A stretch of DNA of 52,160 bases from Candidatus Chloroheliaceae bacterium (GCA_013390945.1 JACAUC010000009.1:1-52160), one strand, 5' to 3'. Positions 16,247 through 25,038 are shown, counted from the stretch's first letter. Translations and numbers: made by a program. Notes: generated by a model from the letters alone, not told the origin.

Positions 16247-16486
16247 ATGGGTAATTTGATGTATTGCGCCCGTTGCGGCAAGGAGGGCGGGGGCTGGGAA
16301 TATTGCCAAGACTGCCTCGATGAGATGGAAACAATCGGAGACGAGGGGGATGAGTACCCCGTCTGCGCTTATGGCAACTGCCAAAGAATGAAAATGCTAC
16401 AAGGCCCGTTTTGTGTACTTCATGTCGCAATCGGCACTGAACTCCTCACGGCAAAGGAGAAGGAGGTGGCAATTGGGCAAAGCTAA
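16247..16486 (+). CDS. small Cys4 zinc-binding protein
   Basis: 79 residues from ATG 16247 (RBS AGGAAGG); GTG 16241 is an alternative start. CARCG...CQDC (about 7-23) forms a treble-clef-like pair. A second set CAYGNC...CVLH could give another site. It looks like a small phage regulator or adaptor. No known family. Confidence 0.65.
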   Translation: MGNLMYCARCGKEGGGWEYCQDCLDEMETIGDEGDEYPVCAYGNCQRMKMLQGPFCVLHVAIGTELLTAKEKEVAIGQS

Positions 16487-16739
16487 ACAAGTGGTGGTCG
16501 AGCCAGACCCACGCCAGCAATCCTTTATCCAGCCGGAGCCAACGCTATTGCAAAAGCTGACCGCCAAACGCGACGAATTGGCAGGGCGACTCGATAACGG
16601 AGCGGCACGGATTGAAGAGGCCCGTGCGAAAGGTAAAGATGTTCAGGAATGGGAGGATTACTGGATCAGGTTGCTACGTCACTACGAGGATGTGAGGGAT
16701 CGTGTTATTGAGATAGAGAAAGAGGCGGGGAAGGCATGA
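16473..16739 (+). CDS. helical/coiled-coil small protein
   Basis: 88 residues from TTG 16473, chosen because GGAGG sits 7 bp upstream, inside the previous gene. The chain is charged and helical (LLQKLTAKRDELAGRLDNGAARIEEARAKG...VRDRVIEIEKEAG). It overlaps both neighbours (14 bp and 4 bp). Function unknown. Confidence 0.6.
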   Translation: MGKAKQVVVEPDPRQQSFIQPEPTLLQKLTAKRDELAGRLDNGAARIEEARAKGKDVQEWEDYWIRLLRHYEDVRDRVIEIEKEAGKA

Positions 16740-16960
16740 TAAAAACGGCAACAAAAGAGGAACCGGCGTATATGGCGGCAATCTTGGCTGAAAATGGACA
16801 GACAACGCCTGAAAATGGTGTCATACAAAAATCGCGTCGGTACGATCTCGGTGCTGGGGCCAGTGACTTATACCCCTGGCCTGCGGGAATGTCTCCCACA
16901 CGGATGAAGGCGATATTTGCCGAAAGCAAAGGCAAAGGGCGGGGAAGAAATGGCAAGTGA
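16736..16960 (+). CDS. small unknown protein
   Basis: 74 residues with an ATGA overlap with the preceding gene. Polar, with a basic Gly/Lys-rich end. Nothing recognisable. Confidence 0.5.
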   Translation: MIKTATKEEPAYMAAILAENGQTTPENGVIQKSRRYDLGAGASDLYPWPAGMSPTRMKAIFAESKGKGRGRNGK

Positions 16961-17306
16961 GGAAATCTTTCTCCAAGGCGAATTCACCCGGTACATCGCA
17001 CGGCTGGAATGGCGCTGCCCTGATATGTTTTGTGCCTTAATCATCTCAAACCAGTTATCTGAAAAGAAGACCGACTATTGCGAAAAGTGGGCAATCTATC
17101 GAGACAGTGATTTAGGAGAAACCCTGATAGCTGAGTGGGTAGTAAAAGAGACCTATGGAGTGCGGAATTACACCATACTGACAACCGGGCAAGAGGCGGA
17201 AGCGGGAAGGATTTGTACGTTTCCCGACCACCAAGCGGCACTAAGCTTTAACGTAGCAATGGACGAAGCCGGGCTAGAACTGGCTTTTGAAAGGTTATTA
17301 AAATGA
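16950..17306 (+). CDS. unknown protein
   Basis: 118 residues from ATG 16950 (RBS GGGGAAG), overlapping the preceding stop. Contains a mixed alpha/beta region with LEWRCPDMFCALIISNQ and GVRNYTILTTGQEAE. No motif recognised. The tight overlaps on both sides support a real operon member. Confidence 0.6.
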   Translation: MASEEIFLQGEFTRYIARLEWRCPDMFCALIISNQLSEKKTDYCEKWAIYRDSDLGETLIAEWVVKETYGVRNYTILTTGQEAEAGRICTFPDHQAALSFNVAMDEAGLELAFERLLK

Positions 17307-17728
17307 AAATCACTGAAGTGCGAATCGAGATGCTGTTCAACTTGGGCAACTACGAAAATAAAAAGATTGGGCTGTCAGCCGAACTCGCGGAAGGCGAATC
17401 ACCCGCCGAGGCCATGGCTTTACTGGAGGAGGAACTAGTCAAGCAGGCAGGGTCATCCGCTATAAGCAACCTGACCCGACGGCGTGGTTTCATCAAAGAA
17501 TTGGGTGATCTGGAGTATAAGATCAACAAGGCTCGTGCGGAATGGGCCAAGGTTGAAGCCTTCATGGTCGGTAAAGAAGAACTAGCAGCTAAGTTCCCTG
17601 AGATCGAGAGTTTCAAAGTACATTCGGTTCCGGTACAGGCCACTATTCAGGCTATGTCACATCCTAATGCTTTAGATTCTCTTGACGGCTACGAGGACGA
17701 AGAGGATGAAGAGGATGACGGGTTTTAG
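17303..17728 (+). CDS. unknown protein with acidic tail
   Basis: 141 residues with an ATGA overlap. The N-terminal beta-rich part (KITEVRIEMLFNLGNYENKKIGLSAELAEGESPAEA) resembles small phage proteins found beside recombination genes. A helical middle and an acidic C-terminus (YEDEEDEEDDGF) follow. The acidic tip is like that of SSB-type proteins, but no OB-fold can be assigned. Confidence 0.6.
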   Translation: MKITEVRIEMLFNLGNYENKKIGLSAELAEGESPAEAMALLEEELVKQAGSSAISNLTRRRGFIKELGDLEYKINKARAEWAKVEAFMVGKEELAAKFPEIESFKVHSVPVQATIQAMSHPNALDSLDGYEDEEDEEDDGF

Positions 17729-17780
17729 CGTGGCACGGCGGTGTGTGACCGAATCAAAGAATCAGGAAAAGGAGTAAGAC

Positions 17781-18053
17781 ATGAAGGAAGAGGCGATAGT
17801 GACGGCGGCGGCGGGATTCATGGAAGTAGGGATAACCGAGAGCCAAAAGGCCCATGCAGGGGAAGCACTGCTGCAGGCACTTGTGTCTACCGCGATTTAC
17901 GAGGAGCGGAAGCGTTGCTTTAGAATTGCTATGGGTGTGCGGAGGGAAACGCCTGCCGACACCGTGCAAGAGTACATGTCACGCTTCGACACGGCCAGTG
18001 AAGTGGCGCGGCGCATTTGGCAGGCAGGTAGTAATGCCAACAATCATCTATAG
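17781..18053 (+). CDS. small unknown helical protein
   Basis: 90 residues, RBS AAAAGGAGT ahead of ATG 17781. It has a helical pattern and a PADTVQEYMSRFDTASEVARRIW segment. No family recognised. The competing frame at 17741 is a Gly/Arg-rich shadow. Confidence 0.55.
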   Translation: MKEEAIVTAAAGFMEVGITESQKAHAGEALLQALVSTAIYEERKRCFRIAMGVRRETPADTVQEYMSRFDTASEVARRIWQAGSNANNHL

Positions 18054-18084
18054 CTACTAAGCTACTAAAATAAAGGCTAATCCA

Positions 18085-18195
18085 ATGTCTTCCTACTCAA
18101 CAGCAGCAAAAGCAGCAAAAGAAATAGAGCGACGTTCCGTTGATCTGACCATGCCCCCCCCCCAAAGACGTAACGAGGTGATGGTATGCAAGTAG
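18085..18195 (+). CDS. 36-residue peptide with C10 tract
   Basis: ATG 18085 encodes MSSYSTAAKAAKEIERRSVDLTMPPP and ends at 18195, overlapping the initiator start. The C10 run at 18154-18163 makes its C-terminus uncertain by one frame. A short helical peptide is plausible, but it is not more than an ORF. Confidence 0.35.
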   Translation: MSSYSTAAKAAKEIERRSVDLTMPPPQRRNEVMVCK

Positions 18196-19949
18196 CGACG
18201 CAACAAACACCTCCGCAAATTCCTGTAGCACTGTTTAACTACGTGCTACAAACAACGAACTCGTCTGAAGCTGCGACGGCCTATTTGAATTTGATCTTGT
18301 CAGTCTTTTTCGCAACGGGGCAATGGCCTGTATTCGCCACTACTCCGTTAGAACAGCAGCAACAACCCCATACCGCTCCAACCCCCTCGGAACTTCGGGG
18401 GGGCAGGGCGGAACCGCTTCCGGCTAACCCTGATTTTATCTACCAGCCCCCTCTGCCAAAAATGACGGGCTATCTTCCCCTCGCGCCGGAACCGGACGGG
18501 AAAAGGAAGAAGCAATGCGGCACTGGTTACGATTACACCACTTCGCCATATTTTGCCGAGGCTACTCGACTGATTGCGGAACATGCAATCAGAGAAGTAT
18601 CTTTCCAGGGCAAGCTGGTTCTCTCGGTGATTCTGGCTTGGTGTAGTTTCCCGCTCTTTAAAGAGATGGGGGGGCGGCGCGGCGAGTGGATGACTCTTTC
18701 AGCCGTCAGGCTCGCCAAAGAAGCTCACATGCACGTAAGCCGCTTGAAAGAGTGCGTCGCTGACTTGCAAGGGGCTGGGCTGATTAGCGTAGCATCGCAA
18801 CTAATGCCCTTTGAGGAGCGCGGCAAAAGTGGCGACGACCAGAGCAAGCCAGCCTCAGTCTCAAGTGATTCTGTCCCAGCAGAATCACTTGAGAAAGACA
18901 TGGACAAATTAGATTTTCGTGTGATCTCCAAAGAGGAGTTTGACCGCCTGAAATTCGGCACGGCTGACCTAGCAAAGTTGGGCGAGAATCACTTCTTTAA
19001 AGGTAGATTCGCCCAAGATAAAAACTGGATTTACCGATTGAAGTACAAACTAGGTGATTCTATCCCGATTTTCAACCCCTTCAACACACAGAATCACTCA
19101 GAATCACTTGGAAATACCCAGCAACAAGTGATTCTGCCAAGTGCGACCAGCCAGAATCACTTGGAAATACTTAGCAGCACTGAGATTCAGTCAGAATCAC
19201 TTGGAAACGCTGAAAAAGGCTCGGAATCACTTGTTGGTGCTATTCCAAGTGATTCCGAGGGGTTTGGCGGGGTGACATGTATTGATGATCATGATGTTAA
19301 TGATGTTAATGATGGGGCCGCAATTTTATCTTTTGAAACTCCAAAAGAAACCATTAAGGGTGATTTAGACCAATCCCCTCCCTCGGCATCAGTAACAACT
19401 CGATTAGACAAGAAGATCGGACGGCTCAACGCAGAGCAGTTAGCCAAGTTCGATTTCCTTACCAAGATTGCCAGTTTCGATGGTCAGTGCCTCGATCCAG
19501 CAGGTGCGATAGGTCTGGCAGTAGTGGGTAGGCTTACTTTAGACGAGATGCAGCAGCGGTATGAGCAGGTCAAAGTACGTGCTGCGGCAGGGGACATAGA
19601 ATCGCCACTTGGTTACTTGCGTTTTGCTATAACTCACCGTAAGGATGTGAGCCACGCCAGTGACGATGACGCGCATTTCAATCGGTTTGTAACAGAAAAT
19701 GAGCAACGGGTAGCACTCGAAGAGGGAAGCAGTATAAGCAATGGAAAAACTAGTACCCAACAACCCAGAAGAGAACGGGGGCAACGAAGAAGCCCTGTGG
19801 CAAAGAATGGAAAAACTTCGCCAATCTCGTACCAGTCACCAAAACGCTATTACGACCGGGGGAACGGCTGGTTACGAGACAAAGATACAGGCAAGACCTT
19901 TGAGCGCAGCACACGACCGGACATCACCGATGATGAGGTGGAAGCCTGA
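18186..19949 (+). CDS. replication initiator protein with internal iterons
   Basis: 587 residues. The core (about 110-215) resembles phage replication-organiser N-domains with a winged helix: FQGKLVLSVILAWCSFPLFKEM...WMTLSAVRLAKEAHMHVSRLKECVADLQGAGLI. The middle (about 225-355) is low complexity, because the DNA there carries the iteron repeats. The C-terminus is DnaD-like in position (LNAEQLAKFDFLTKIASF...LGYLRFAITHRKD) and would recruit the helicase loader encoded next. This matches the lambda O or phi-type layout, where the origin lies inside the initiator gene. The N-terminal 100 residues are Pro/Gln-rich. Confidence 0.75.
   Translation: MQVATQQTPPQIPVALFNYVLQTTNSSEAATAYLNLILSVFFATGQWPVFATTPLEQQQQPHTAPTPSELRGGRAEPLPANPDFIYQPPLPKMTGYLPLAPEPDGKRKKQCGTGYDYTTSPYFAEATRLIAEHAIREVSFQGKLVLSVILAWCSFPLFKEMGGRRGEWMTLSAVRLAKEAHMHVSRLKECVADLQGAGLISVASQLMPFEERGKSGDDQSKPASVSSDSVPAESLEKDMDKLDFRVISKEEFDRLKFGTADLAKLGENHFFKGRFAQDKNWIYRLKYKLGDSIPIFNPFNTQNHSESLGNTQQQVILPSATSQNHLEILSSTEIQSESLGNAEKGSESLVGAIPSDSEGFGGVTCIDDHDVNDVNDGAAILSFETPKETIKGDLDQSPPSASVTTRLDKKIGRLNAEQLAKFDFLTKIASFDGQCLDPAGAIGLAVVGRLTLDEMQQRYEQVKVRAAAGDIESPLGYLRFAITHRKDVSHASDDDAHFNRFVTENEQRVALEEGSSISNGKTSTQQPRRERGQRRSPVAKNGKTSPISYQSPKRYYDRGNGWLRDKDTGKTFERSTRPDITDDEVEA
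18862..19345. other. candidate replication origin: iteron cluster plus AT-rich region
   Basis: Ten copies or near-copies of AGAATCACTTG (either strand): 18862-18872 (-), 18881-18891, 18985-18994, 19090-19099, 19100-19110, 19125-19135 (-), 19153-19163, 19193-19203, 19223-19233 (G first) and 19246-19256 (-). They are followed at 19279-19345 by AT-rich direct repeats (GATGTTAAT, GATGAT) suited to strand opening. All lie inside the initiator gene. Confidence 0.75.
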
Positions 19950-20925
19950 GAATGAGATTGCGCGTGGGACAATGTTACCCGCCTTTCGCGTGATTGAGCA
20001 GGTTGTCACTGGGCGGGTTTTGGAACGATGGTCAAAACCCGCACCCGCATGCCCTGTTTGCGATGATGCGGGTTTTATACAGCCAGACCGCAACTTTGCA
20101 ATCCAGTTGCCGGGCAACCCTCCTGGCCTGGCTTACGTCGAATTTCCCTACAGGGTGGCTTGCTGCCATTGTCGGGAGGGACTGGAACAAATTTTTCAAT
20201 GGCAGCAGGATACAGGTTGCCGTCATTGCTGTTACGGGGTGCCTCTTGAGAGGGAGGGGTTCTTTCATTTTTGCCTTCGCTGTCGGGCAGGGCTGGGGCT
20301 ACAAGACGAGCTTGACCGTCTTGTAGCCAACCGCACGCAGGCCGTCTTGGATAAGCTGGTGGCTGATGCAGGAGTGCCGATGCTACTCCGTTCTCAAACT
20401 TTTGAGAATTTCCAAACTATCGGCCCAAACATTGACCCTGCCGACGCTTTCCAAGTTGCACAGGCAAAGCGGTTGGTGATGGCGGCGGCAATTGCATCGC
20501 GCTCAATATACCTAGGGGGTGAGTGCGGTATTGGTAAAACACATCTATCAGCAGCGTACTTGAATTACGCTTACGCCCACGGGAGAACCGGCATGTTTGT
20601 ATCAATACTAGTCGTACTCAACACCCTTTACCAGAGCCTTGACAGAGCGGAAGGGCAGCCAAACTGGGCAACAATTTTAGATCGGTTCGTCAATGCCGAT
20701 ATTTTGGTTTTGGATGATGTCGGGCAAGAGAAAGTTACTGAGAAGAGTAACGAGGTACTCTTTCAGCTTTTGAACGCACGAATAGTCGCAGGAAAAGCAA
20801 CTGTAGTTAGTAGCAACTACAGCCCGAAAGAACTGAAAGCACGTGGTTATAGTGCTGCTATCGTATCCCGCTTAGGGGGGTTTGAACAAATATTTTGGGA
20901 TGTAGAAGACTGGCGGCTAAAGTAG
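19930..20925 (+). CDS. DnaC/DnaI-like helicase loader ATPase
   Basis: 331 residues from ATG 19930 (or 19933), chosen because the upstream stop overlaps it; an in-frame ATG at 19741 would overlap the initiator by 209 bp. A Cys-rich N-terminal region (CPVCDDAG, CCHCREG, CRHCCYG, CLRCRAG) probably binds zinc. It is followed by AAA+ Walker A GGECGIGKTH (about 196-205) and Walker B ILVLDDVG, with sensor-like VVSSNYSPKEL. Loaders of this type place the replicative helicase at the origin. The host helicase is the likely partner, as no DnaB gene is in the window. Confidence 0.85.
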   Translation: MMRWKPENEIARGTMLPAFRVIEQVVTGRVLERWSKPAPACPVCDDAGFIQPDRNFAIQLPGNPPGLAYVEFPYRVACCHCREGLEQIFQWQQDTGCRHCCYGVPLEREGFFHFCLRCRAGLGLQDELDRLVANRTQAVLDKLVADAGVPMLLRSQTFENFQTIGPNIDPADAFQVAQAKRLVMAAAIASRSIYLGGECGIGKTHLSAAYLNYAYAHGRTGMFVSILVVLNTLYQSLDRAEGQPNWATILDRFVNADILVLDDVGQEKVTEKSNEVLFQLLNARIVAGKATVVSSNYSPKELKARGYSAAIVSRLGGFEQIFWDVEDWRLK

Positions 20926-20930
20926 AAATT

Positions 20931-20944
20931 ATTTAGGCGTAAAT
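20931..20944. promoter_or_regulatory. dispersed ATTTA-N4-TAAAT site 2
   Basis: ATTTA-GGCG-TAAAT lies in the 44-bp gap between the helicase loader and the ParB-like gene, 25 bp before ATG 20970. Confidence 0.55.
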
Positions 20945-20969
20945 TTTTAATAGCATGGAGGCAATCTAT

Positions 20970-23267
20970 ATGAGCGTTTCAATTCCAGCAGTGGCGGTAC
21001 AAGAACTTGGTCTACAGCCACCAACCATACCGGCAATGGTAAGCATCTGGCAAATTGAGCCTAATCCTTGGCAACCCCGCCAGAATTTTGAATTGGCGGG
21101 TTTACTTGAACTTGCTGAAGATATTAAAGAAAACGGTTTGCTACAGCCGGTCATGGTGAGGCCAAAACCGGGCTTTGGGAACAGGCCGTTTGAAAATCAG
21201 ATATTTGAACTTGCATTGGGCGAGAGGCGGTTGCGTGCTTACCGTCTGCTTTATGAAGGCTACACGTTGAGCGAGGAGGAGCAAGAAGACGTCTCACGCC
21301 AATACGAAAAGCTGGGCTATGAGAATAACCCGGATCGGGATAAATGGCTCTACATTCCCGCCCAAATACGCGAATTGACCGACCGGAAGATGATGCAGAT
21401 CGTCTACTCCGAGAACGCCAAGCGTAGCGACGTAAGCCCATTGGAGGAGGCTATTGCCTTCCAAAGGATGCTGAGGGATCTCAGCATCAAGCAAAAAGAC
21501 TTGGGACACATGCTTAATGTCAGTCAGGCCACCATCAGTAACCGGATGCGTATGCTCAAACTCCCTGACAGTGTGCAACTATCAATTCTACAGGGGAAGT
21601 TGGGCCAAGGCCACGCTATCAAATTGCTAGAAATAGCAGCAGGTCGGACGGAAGCCCCACATGTTGGGAGAGCTTGGGTTGAATTGATTGCCAAATCTCT
21701 GGTAAGCGGTGAAATTCCCATGCAAAACTTCTCAAGCAATCAATATATCTGGAATCTCTTCAAGCTTCCGGGCGTGATTGACTTGCACCGTTCAGGGGCC
21801 AAGTTTAGCGTAGCTGAAGCGTGTAAGGATTGCCAGTTCTTTTATGGCAATCCTACAGACGTTGGTTACGCAGAGCATAAATTATGTGCCAACGCTGCAA
21901 AATTCCATGAACGGAATACAGCGGCGATCCGAGCGGAACAGGAAGCAGAAGAAACCGCCGCCGAGGAAGCTAAGCGGCTGGCGGAGCAGGCAGGGAAACA
22001 ATTACTCCGGTCAGCGAATGGTCGACTACTTCAAAATAAGGCAGAGTTTGATGAAGTGGGTGTGCCAATAATTGAGCAGACTTACGGGTTACTCAATTAC
22101 GAAGAGTACAAATCTTTTGGACTTGGGGAATACAACGGCTTCGATACAGCAGAGTGCGTGAAATGCCAGTGGTATGCAAAAGCAAAAAACAGTGGCAACT
22201 ATCTATGCCTGCAACCCGCTCATTTTAAGAAGCTCCACTCGGCACACGCCCGCGAAATCGACAAGAACGCAAAGGCTGCCGGTAGAGTGTTGGGAGAGCA
22301 GTTCCGTCAGGGCTATGCCGCCAATATGCTTATGGGTAAGTTCGCTTGGTTTGATAAGCCAACCGCCGTGCTTTTGGCTAAAGAGTTTATGGGGAAAATA
22401 AACGAGTCGAATAAAGACCTGCTCAAAGTTGCCCAACAATGGCTAGAAAAAGAAGGTCTCTCGTCATTGGTTACGAAAAACCAAAAGCGAGGGGAGTATT
22501 ACGGTAGTTGTACCACTTGGGTTGATGAAGAAATCGAACGAATGGGTCGTGAGGGCGACGACAATTACAATCAGATTATCACCAAGGCTATTGCCTGTAT
22601 AGTCGAAAGCTTCCTTTTGCTGTCCAAAGGCAATAAAGCTGAGTTGCCCACTTGGGTGCAAGACTACCTCAATCAAGTTCTGGAGGATGGAAAAGAAAAG
22701 ACCAATGGCCCTACCGCCGCCGTTCAAGCCGAAGAAGTTGCCCCGATCCCGATCCCGGTTCTGGCGACACTCGCACAACTGGAAGTCAGGTATATTACCC
22801 TTCGCAACAAAATATCAGATTTGAGGGATCAAGAGCGCAATGGCTACCTTACTAACGCAGAGGGGAAATCCCATCTTGCTGAGCTAGTAAGGGAAAAAGA
22901 CGAAATAGAACCAGAATATTTTCGCCGGGCAGGGATACAGTCAACCGATGCACCAGTCCCAGCACAGAAGCCAGCCAAACCACCAGAACCACAAGAGGAA
23001 CCTGTTACAAAAGCTACAGCTATCTCGCCCGCTACTTTTGCGGAGGGTATTGCTCAACTACGTGCCTCAATCGAATCAAGAATCAAGTGGCACGAAAAGA
23101 CCAAGGCTCGTAGCGGCCTTACAGATTACCAAGAGCGGCATTTGGAAGAATTGATTGAATCTAGGAAGGTACCTGACCTTACACTACTTGATCTATCTGA
23201 CCTTCATCGGATGGAGATGACTGCCCTAAAGACGCGGCGAGCTAGTATTCAACAGGACAGGGCGTAA
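20970..23267 (+). CDS. ParB/Spo0J-domain protein, long phage form
   Basis: 765 residues from ATG 20970 (GGAGG 8 bp upstream, so preferred over ATG 20955). N-terminal ParB domain: IEPNPWQPRQNFE, then LGERRLRAYRLL (box II region), NAKRSDVSPLEEAIAFQRML and HTH LGHMLNVSQATISNRMRMLKLP (about 172-200). It then has two Cys-containing segments (CKDCQFFYGNP...C; CVKCQWYAKAKNSGNYLC) and long helical C-terminal repeats. In other phages ParB-like genes bind DNA and some have nuclease activity. It is far from parA (49754), so it may not be the partition partner. Confidence 0.8.
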   Translation: MSVSIPAVAVQELGLQPPTIPAMVSIWQIEPNPWQPRQNFELAGLLELAEDIKENGLLQPVMVRPKPGFGNRPFENQIFELALGERRLRAYRLLYEGYTLSEEEQEDVSRQYEKLGYENNPDRDKWLYIPAQIRELTDRKMMQIVYSENAKRSDVSPLEEAIAFQRMLRDLSIKQKDLGHMLNVSQATISNRMRMLKLPDSVQLSILQGKLGQGHAIKLLEIAAGRTEAPHVGRAWVELIAKSLVSGEIPMQNFSSNQYIWNLFKLPGVIDLHRSGAKFSVAEACKDCQFFYGNPTDVGYAEHKLCANAAKFHERNTAAIRAEQEAEETAAEEAKRLAEQAGKQLLRSANGRLLQNKAEFDEVGVPIIEQTYGLLNYEEYKSFGLGEYNGFDTAECVKCQWYAKAKNSGNYLCLQPAHFKKLHSAHAREIDKNAKAAGRVLGEQFRQGYAANMLMGKFAWFDKPTAVLLAKEFMGKINESNKDLLKVAQQWLEKEGLSSLVTKNQKRGEYYGSCTTWVDEEIERMGREGDDNYNQIITKAIACIVESFLLLSKGNKAELPTWVQDYLNQVLEDGKEKTNGPTAAVQAEEVAPIPIPVLATLAQLEVRYITLRNKISDLRDQERNGYLTNAEGKSHLAELVREKDEIEPEYFRRAGIQSTDAPVPAQKPAKPPEPQEEPVTKATAISPATFAEGIAQLRASIESRIKWHEKTKARSGLTDYQERHLEELIESRKVPDLTLLDLSDLHRMEMTALKTRRASIQQDRA

Positions 23268-23269
23268 TT

Positions 23270-23584
23270 ATGACAACTACAAGATTTTTTGAATGCCTCC
23301 TCTGTGCGGATGGCAGCGCACAGAGGAGGATAGAACGCGAAACCCTCAGTGCTGCTCTTCTACACTTGAGAGAGCATCTAGGAGAGGATTACACCGCCGA
23401 TTTGGACAAGGCGATAAAAGCTACGCCGGGCAAGGAAATTGACTACCTGCACATTGATTTTTCAGGAGGCTATTCCACCGGCCAGACCCACGACTTTATG
23501 CTACCGGACGGACGGGCGTGGGTACGACTCTACCAAAGTACGGTAGTGGGCGAGCCAACAAAGCCAAAGAAGGGTAGAAGATGA
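23270..23584 (+). CDS. small unknown protein
   Basis: 104 residues, 2 bp after the ParB-like gene. FFECLLCADGSAQRR could be half a zinc site. The rest is alpha/beta with no known motif. It overlaps the next start by 4 bp. Confidence 0.6.
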   Translation: MTTTRFFECLLCADGSAQRRIERETLSAALLHLREHLGEDYTADLDKAIKATPGKEIDYLHIDFSGGYSTGQTHDFMLPDGRAWVRLYQSTVVGEPTKPKKGRR

Positions 23585-23967
23585 GCAGTCAACAATCGTG
23601 GGGCTTTCGACCAGACGGGTCATTCATCCCGCCTCCAGACCATGTAGCAAAGCCGAATTCGGTTAAGCTAATCGGGACTAACTTTGACCATAACCCTATG
23701 GTTGACTTGCAAGGGGCTGGCCCCGATGGGGCGGTGTGCAAGAATTGTCGGTATTTGATAAACCGACCTTCCGCTAAGAATTACTACAAGTGTACCCTAC
23801 GTGGGGTCAGTGGTGGCCCCGGAACCGATCACCGGGTAAGATGGCCTGCTTGCGGCAGGTATGATGCGCCCAAATTTACAGATCAGGTAGTTGAGGTCAA
23901 CTACCTGATAATAGGCAGGGCTATCCAGCCGGGTGAAGAGGGCTACGAAGAAGGCTTTTCTACGTAG
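23581..23967 (+). CDS. unknown Cys-rich phage protein
   Basis: 128 residues with an ATGA overlap. A metal site is suggested by CKNCRYL...YYKCTLRGV...WPACGRYDAP (about 56-98). Similar short Cys proteins are common in phage early operons but I cannot name one. It is the last gene of the early operon. Confidence 0.6.
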   Translation: MSSQQSWGFRPDGSFIPPPDHVAKPNSVKLIGTNFDHNPMVDLQGAGPDGAVCKNCRYLINRPSAKNYYKCTLRGVSGGPGTDHRVRWPACGRYDAPKFTDQVVEVNYLIIGRAIQPGEEGYEEGFST

Positions 23968-24044
23968 AGATGGGTGGTAGAAAGGGTACTAATAATATTA
24001 GTGGCTTTTCTACAAACAAGTTAATGAAAGGTTAAAACATTGTT

Positions 24045-24203
24045 ATGACGTATGACCGCACATTGACCGCTCGTTTCTTAGCCTGCGTTGCAAAGAAACG
24101 CAGGCTTACACCTTGGAGTGCGATGCAAGTGAATTTTTCGAGATTTATTCGAGTTTGGGCCAAGTACCAAACTTACGCCGAAATTTGCGAAATTTTAACG
24201 TAA
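24045..24203 (+). CDS. 52-residue basic protein
   Basis: ATG 24045 to TAA 24203 encodes MTYDRTLTARFLACVAKKRR followed by an aromatic, helical half (WSAMQVNFSRFIRVWAKYQTYAEIC). Composition looks coding. A hairpin (AGCCTGCGTT/AACGCAGGCT, 24080-24106) lies inside. No known family. The rest of 23968-24317 shows only the hairpin at 24270. Confidence 0.5.
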   Translation: MTYDRTLTARFLACVAKKRRLTPWSAMQVNFSRFIRVWAKYQTYAEICEILT

Positions 24204-24269
24204 AAACAGGCTTAATTTAGCATCAAGTACCAAATCGGAACGCGCAGGCGTTTGATACGCATCATGTAG

Positions 24270-24297
24270 ATCATTTTCCCGCCGTTGGGAAAATGAT
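24270..24297. terminator. hairpin, possible terminator
   Basis: ATCATTTTCCC and GGGAAAATGAT form an 11-bp stem with a 6-nt loop. Only a weak T-run follows. It sits before the methyltransferase gene. Confidence 0.5.
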
Positions 24298-24392
24298 AAA
24301 TCGCCGTATTTTCACTGTTGTTTCTTTTGGCCCAACACTTTACTATTCAAAAAGAAACAACTTATCAGGCTAAAGTCAGGATAAAGAACCTA

Positions 24393-24941
24393 ATGCCGCC
24401 GTCACAACAAATGCGTTTACTAACTAGTAGTGAGACGAACGAGTGGTATACACCGCCAGCCTACACAGATGCCGCCCGCGAAGCCATGGGGAGTATCGAA
24501 CTCGACCCCGCGAGTAACCCGGTTGCACAACTCTGGATTAAAGCTGATAGGTGCTTTACAGCAGCCGATAACGGACTAGAGCAGAATTGGGCTGCCAAGA
24601 CGCTCTACTGCAACCCGCCCTATGGTCTCATCAATGGACGTAGCGGCGCAGGGCTATTCTCCGCCAAACTGATTAATGAATATGAGGCGGGTAACATCGG
24701 ACAGGCTATTTTGCTGGTCTTCGCAACGCCGGGGTACAGTTGGTTCAACGATCTTATGGGTTACCCCATGTGCTTTTGCCGACAAAGGATAAGTTTCATT
24801 CCGGCCAGCAGTAGCCCAGTTACAGTTAGTGGCGCGGCAAAGAAGGGCAGTGTCTTCGTCTACTTCGGTAGCAACACTGGCAGGTTCAAGTGGGCATTTA
24901 GCCAGTTTGGGCCAATTGCCCACTTTGATGTACAACGATAG
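24393..24941 (+). CDS. phage DNA N6-adenine methyltransferase (Dam family)
   Basis: 182 residues from ATG 24393; the frame is open back to TTG 24318. The domain shows SSETNEWYTPP, ELDPASNP, then catalytic NPPY in LYCNPPYG, and a C-terminal RFKWAFSQFGPIAHF. It would methylate adenine in phage DNA, as in the Pfam phage Dam family, and so protect it from restriction or mark it. It is a solitary enzyme, with no restriction partner nearby. The stop codon lies in the hairpin at 24939-24972. Confidence 0.85.
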   Translation: MPPSQQMRLLTSSETNEWYTPPAYTDAAREAMGSIELDPASNPVAQLWIKADRCFTAADNGLEQNWAAKTLYCNPPYGLINGRSGAGLFSAKLINEYEAGNIGQAILLVFATPGYSWFNDLMGYPMCFCRQRISFIPASSSPVTVSGAAKKGSVFVYFGSNTGRFKWAFSQFGPIAHFDVQR

Positions 24942-24972
24942 CTTGCGGAGTAGCCCCATACTCCGCAAGCTA
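24939..24972. terminator. 14-bp hairpin at methyltransferase stop
   Basis: TAGCTTGCGGAGTA and TACTCCGCAAGCTA are exact complements with loop GCCCCA. It begins on the methyltransferase stop codon. There is no clear T-run, so it may protect the mRNA 3' end or terminate. Confidence 0.55.
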
Positions 24973-25038
24973 AGCAACTTTGACTAACACTTATTAGTTC
25001 AAGTACCCCTCTCCCCCCCTCTCAAAACCATCAAATCT

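Noticed and set aside
17741..17923. Gly/Arg-rich 60-residue frame
   Set aside because: The overlapping frame from ATG 17781 has a good ribosome site and more natural composition.
18862..19256. Iteron cluster considered as a CRISPR or a protein-repeat artefact
   Set aside because: Copies occur in both orientations with irregular short spacing, unlike CRISPR. Inverted copies do not encode the same peptide, so protein repetition does not explain them.
19741..19930. Upstream start for the helicase loader at ATG 19741
   Set aside because: It would overlap the initiator by 209 bp with low-complexity sequence; ATG 19930 gives normal coupling.
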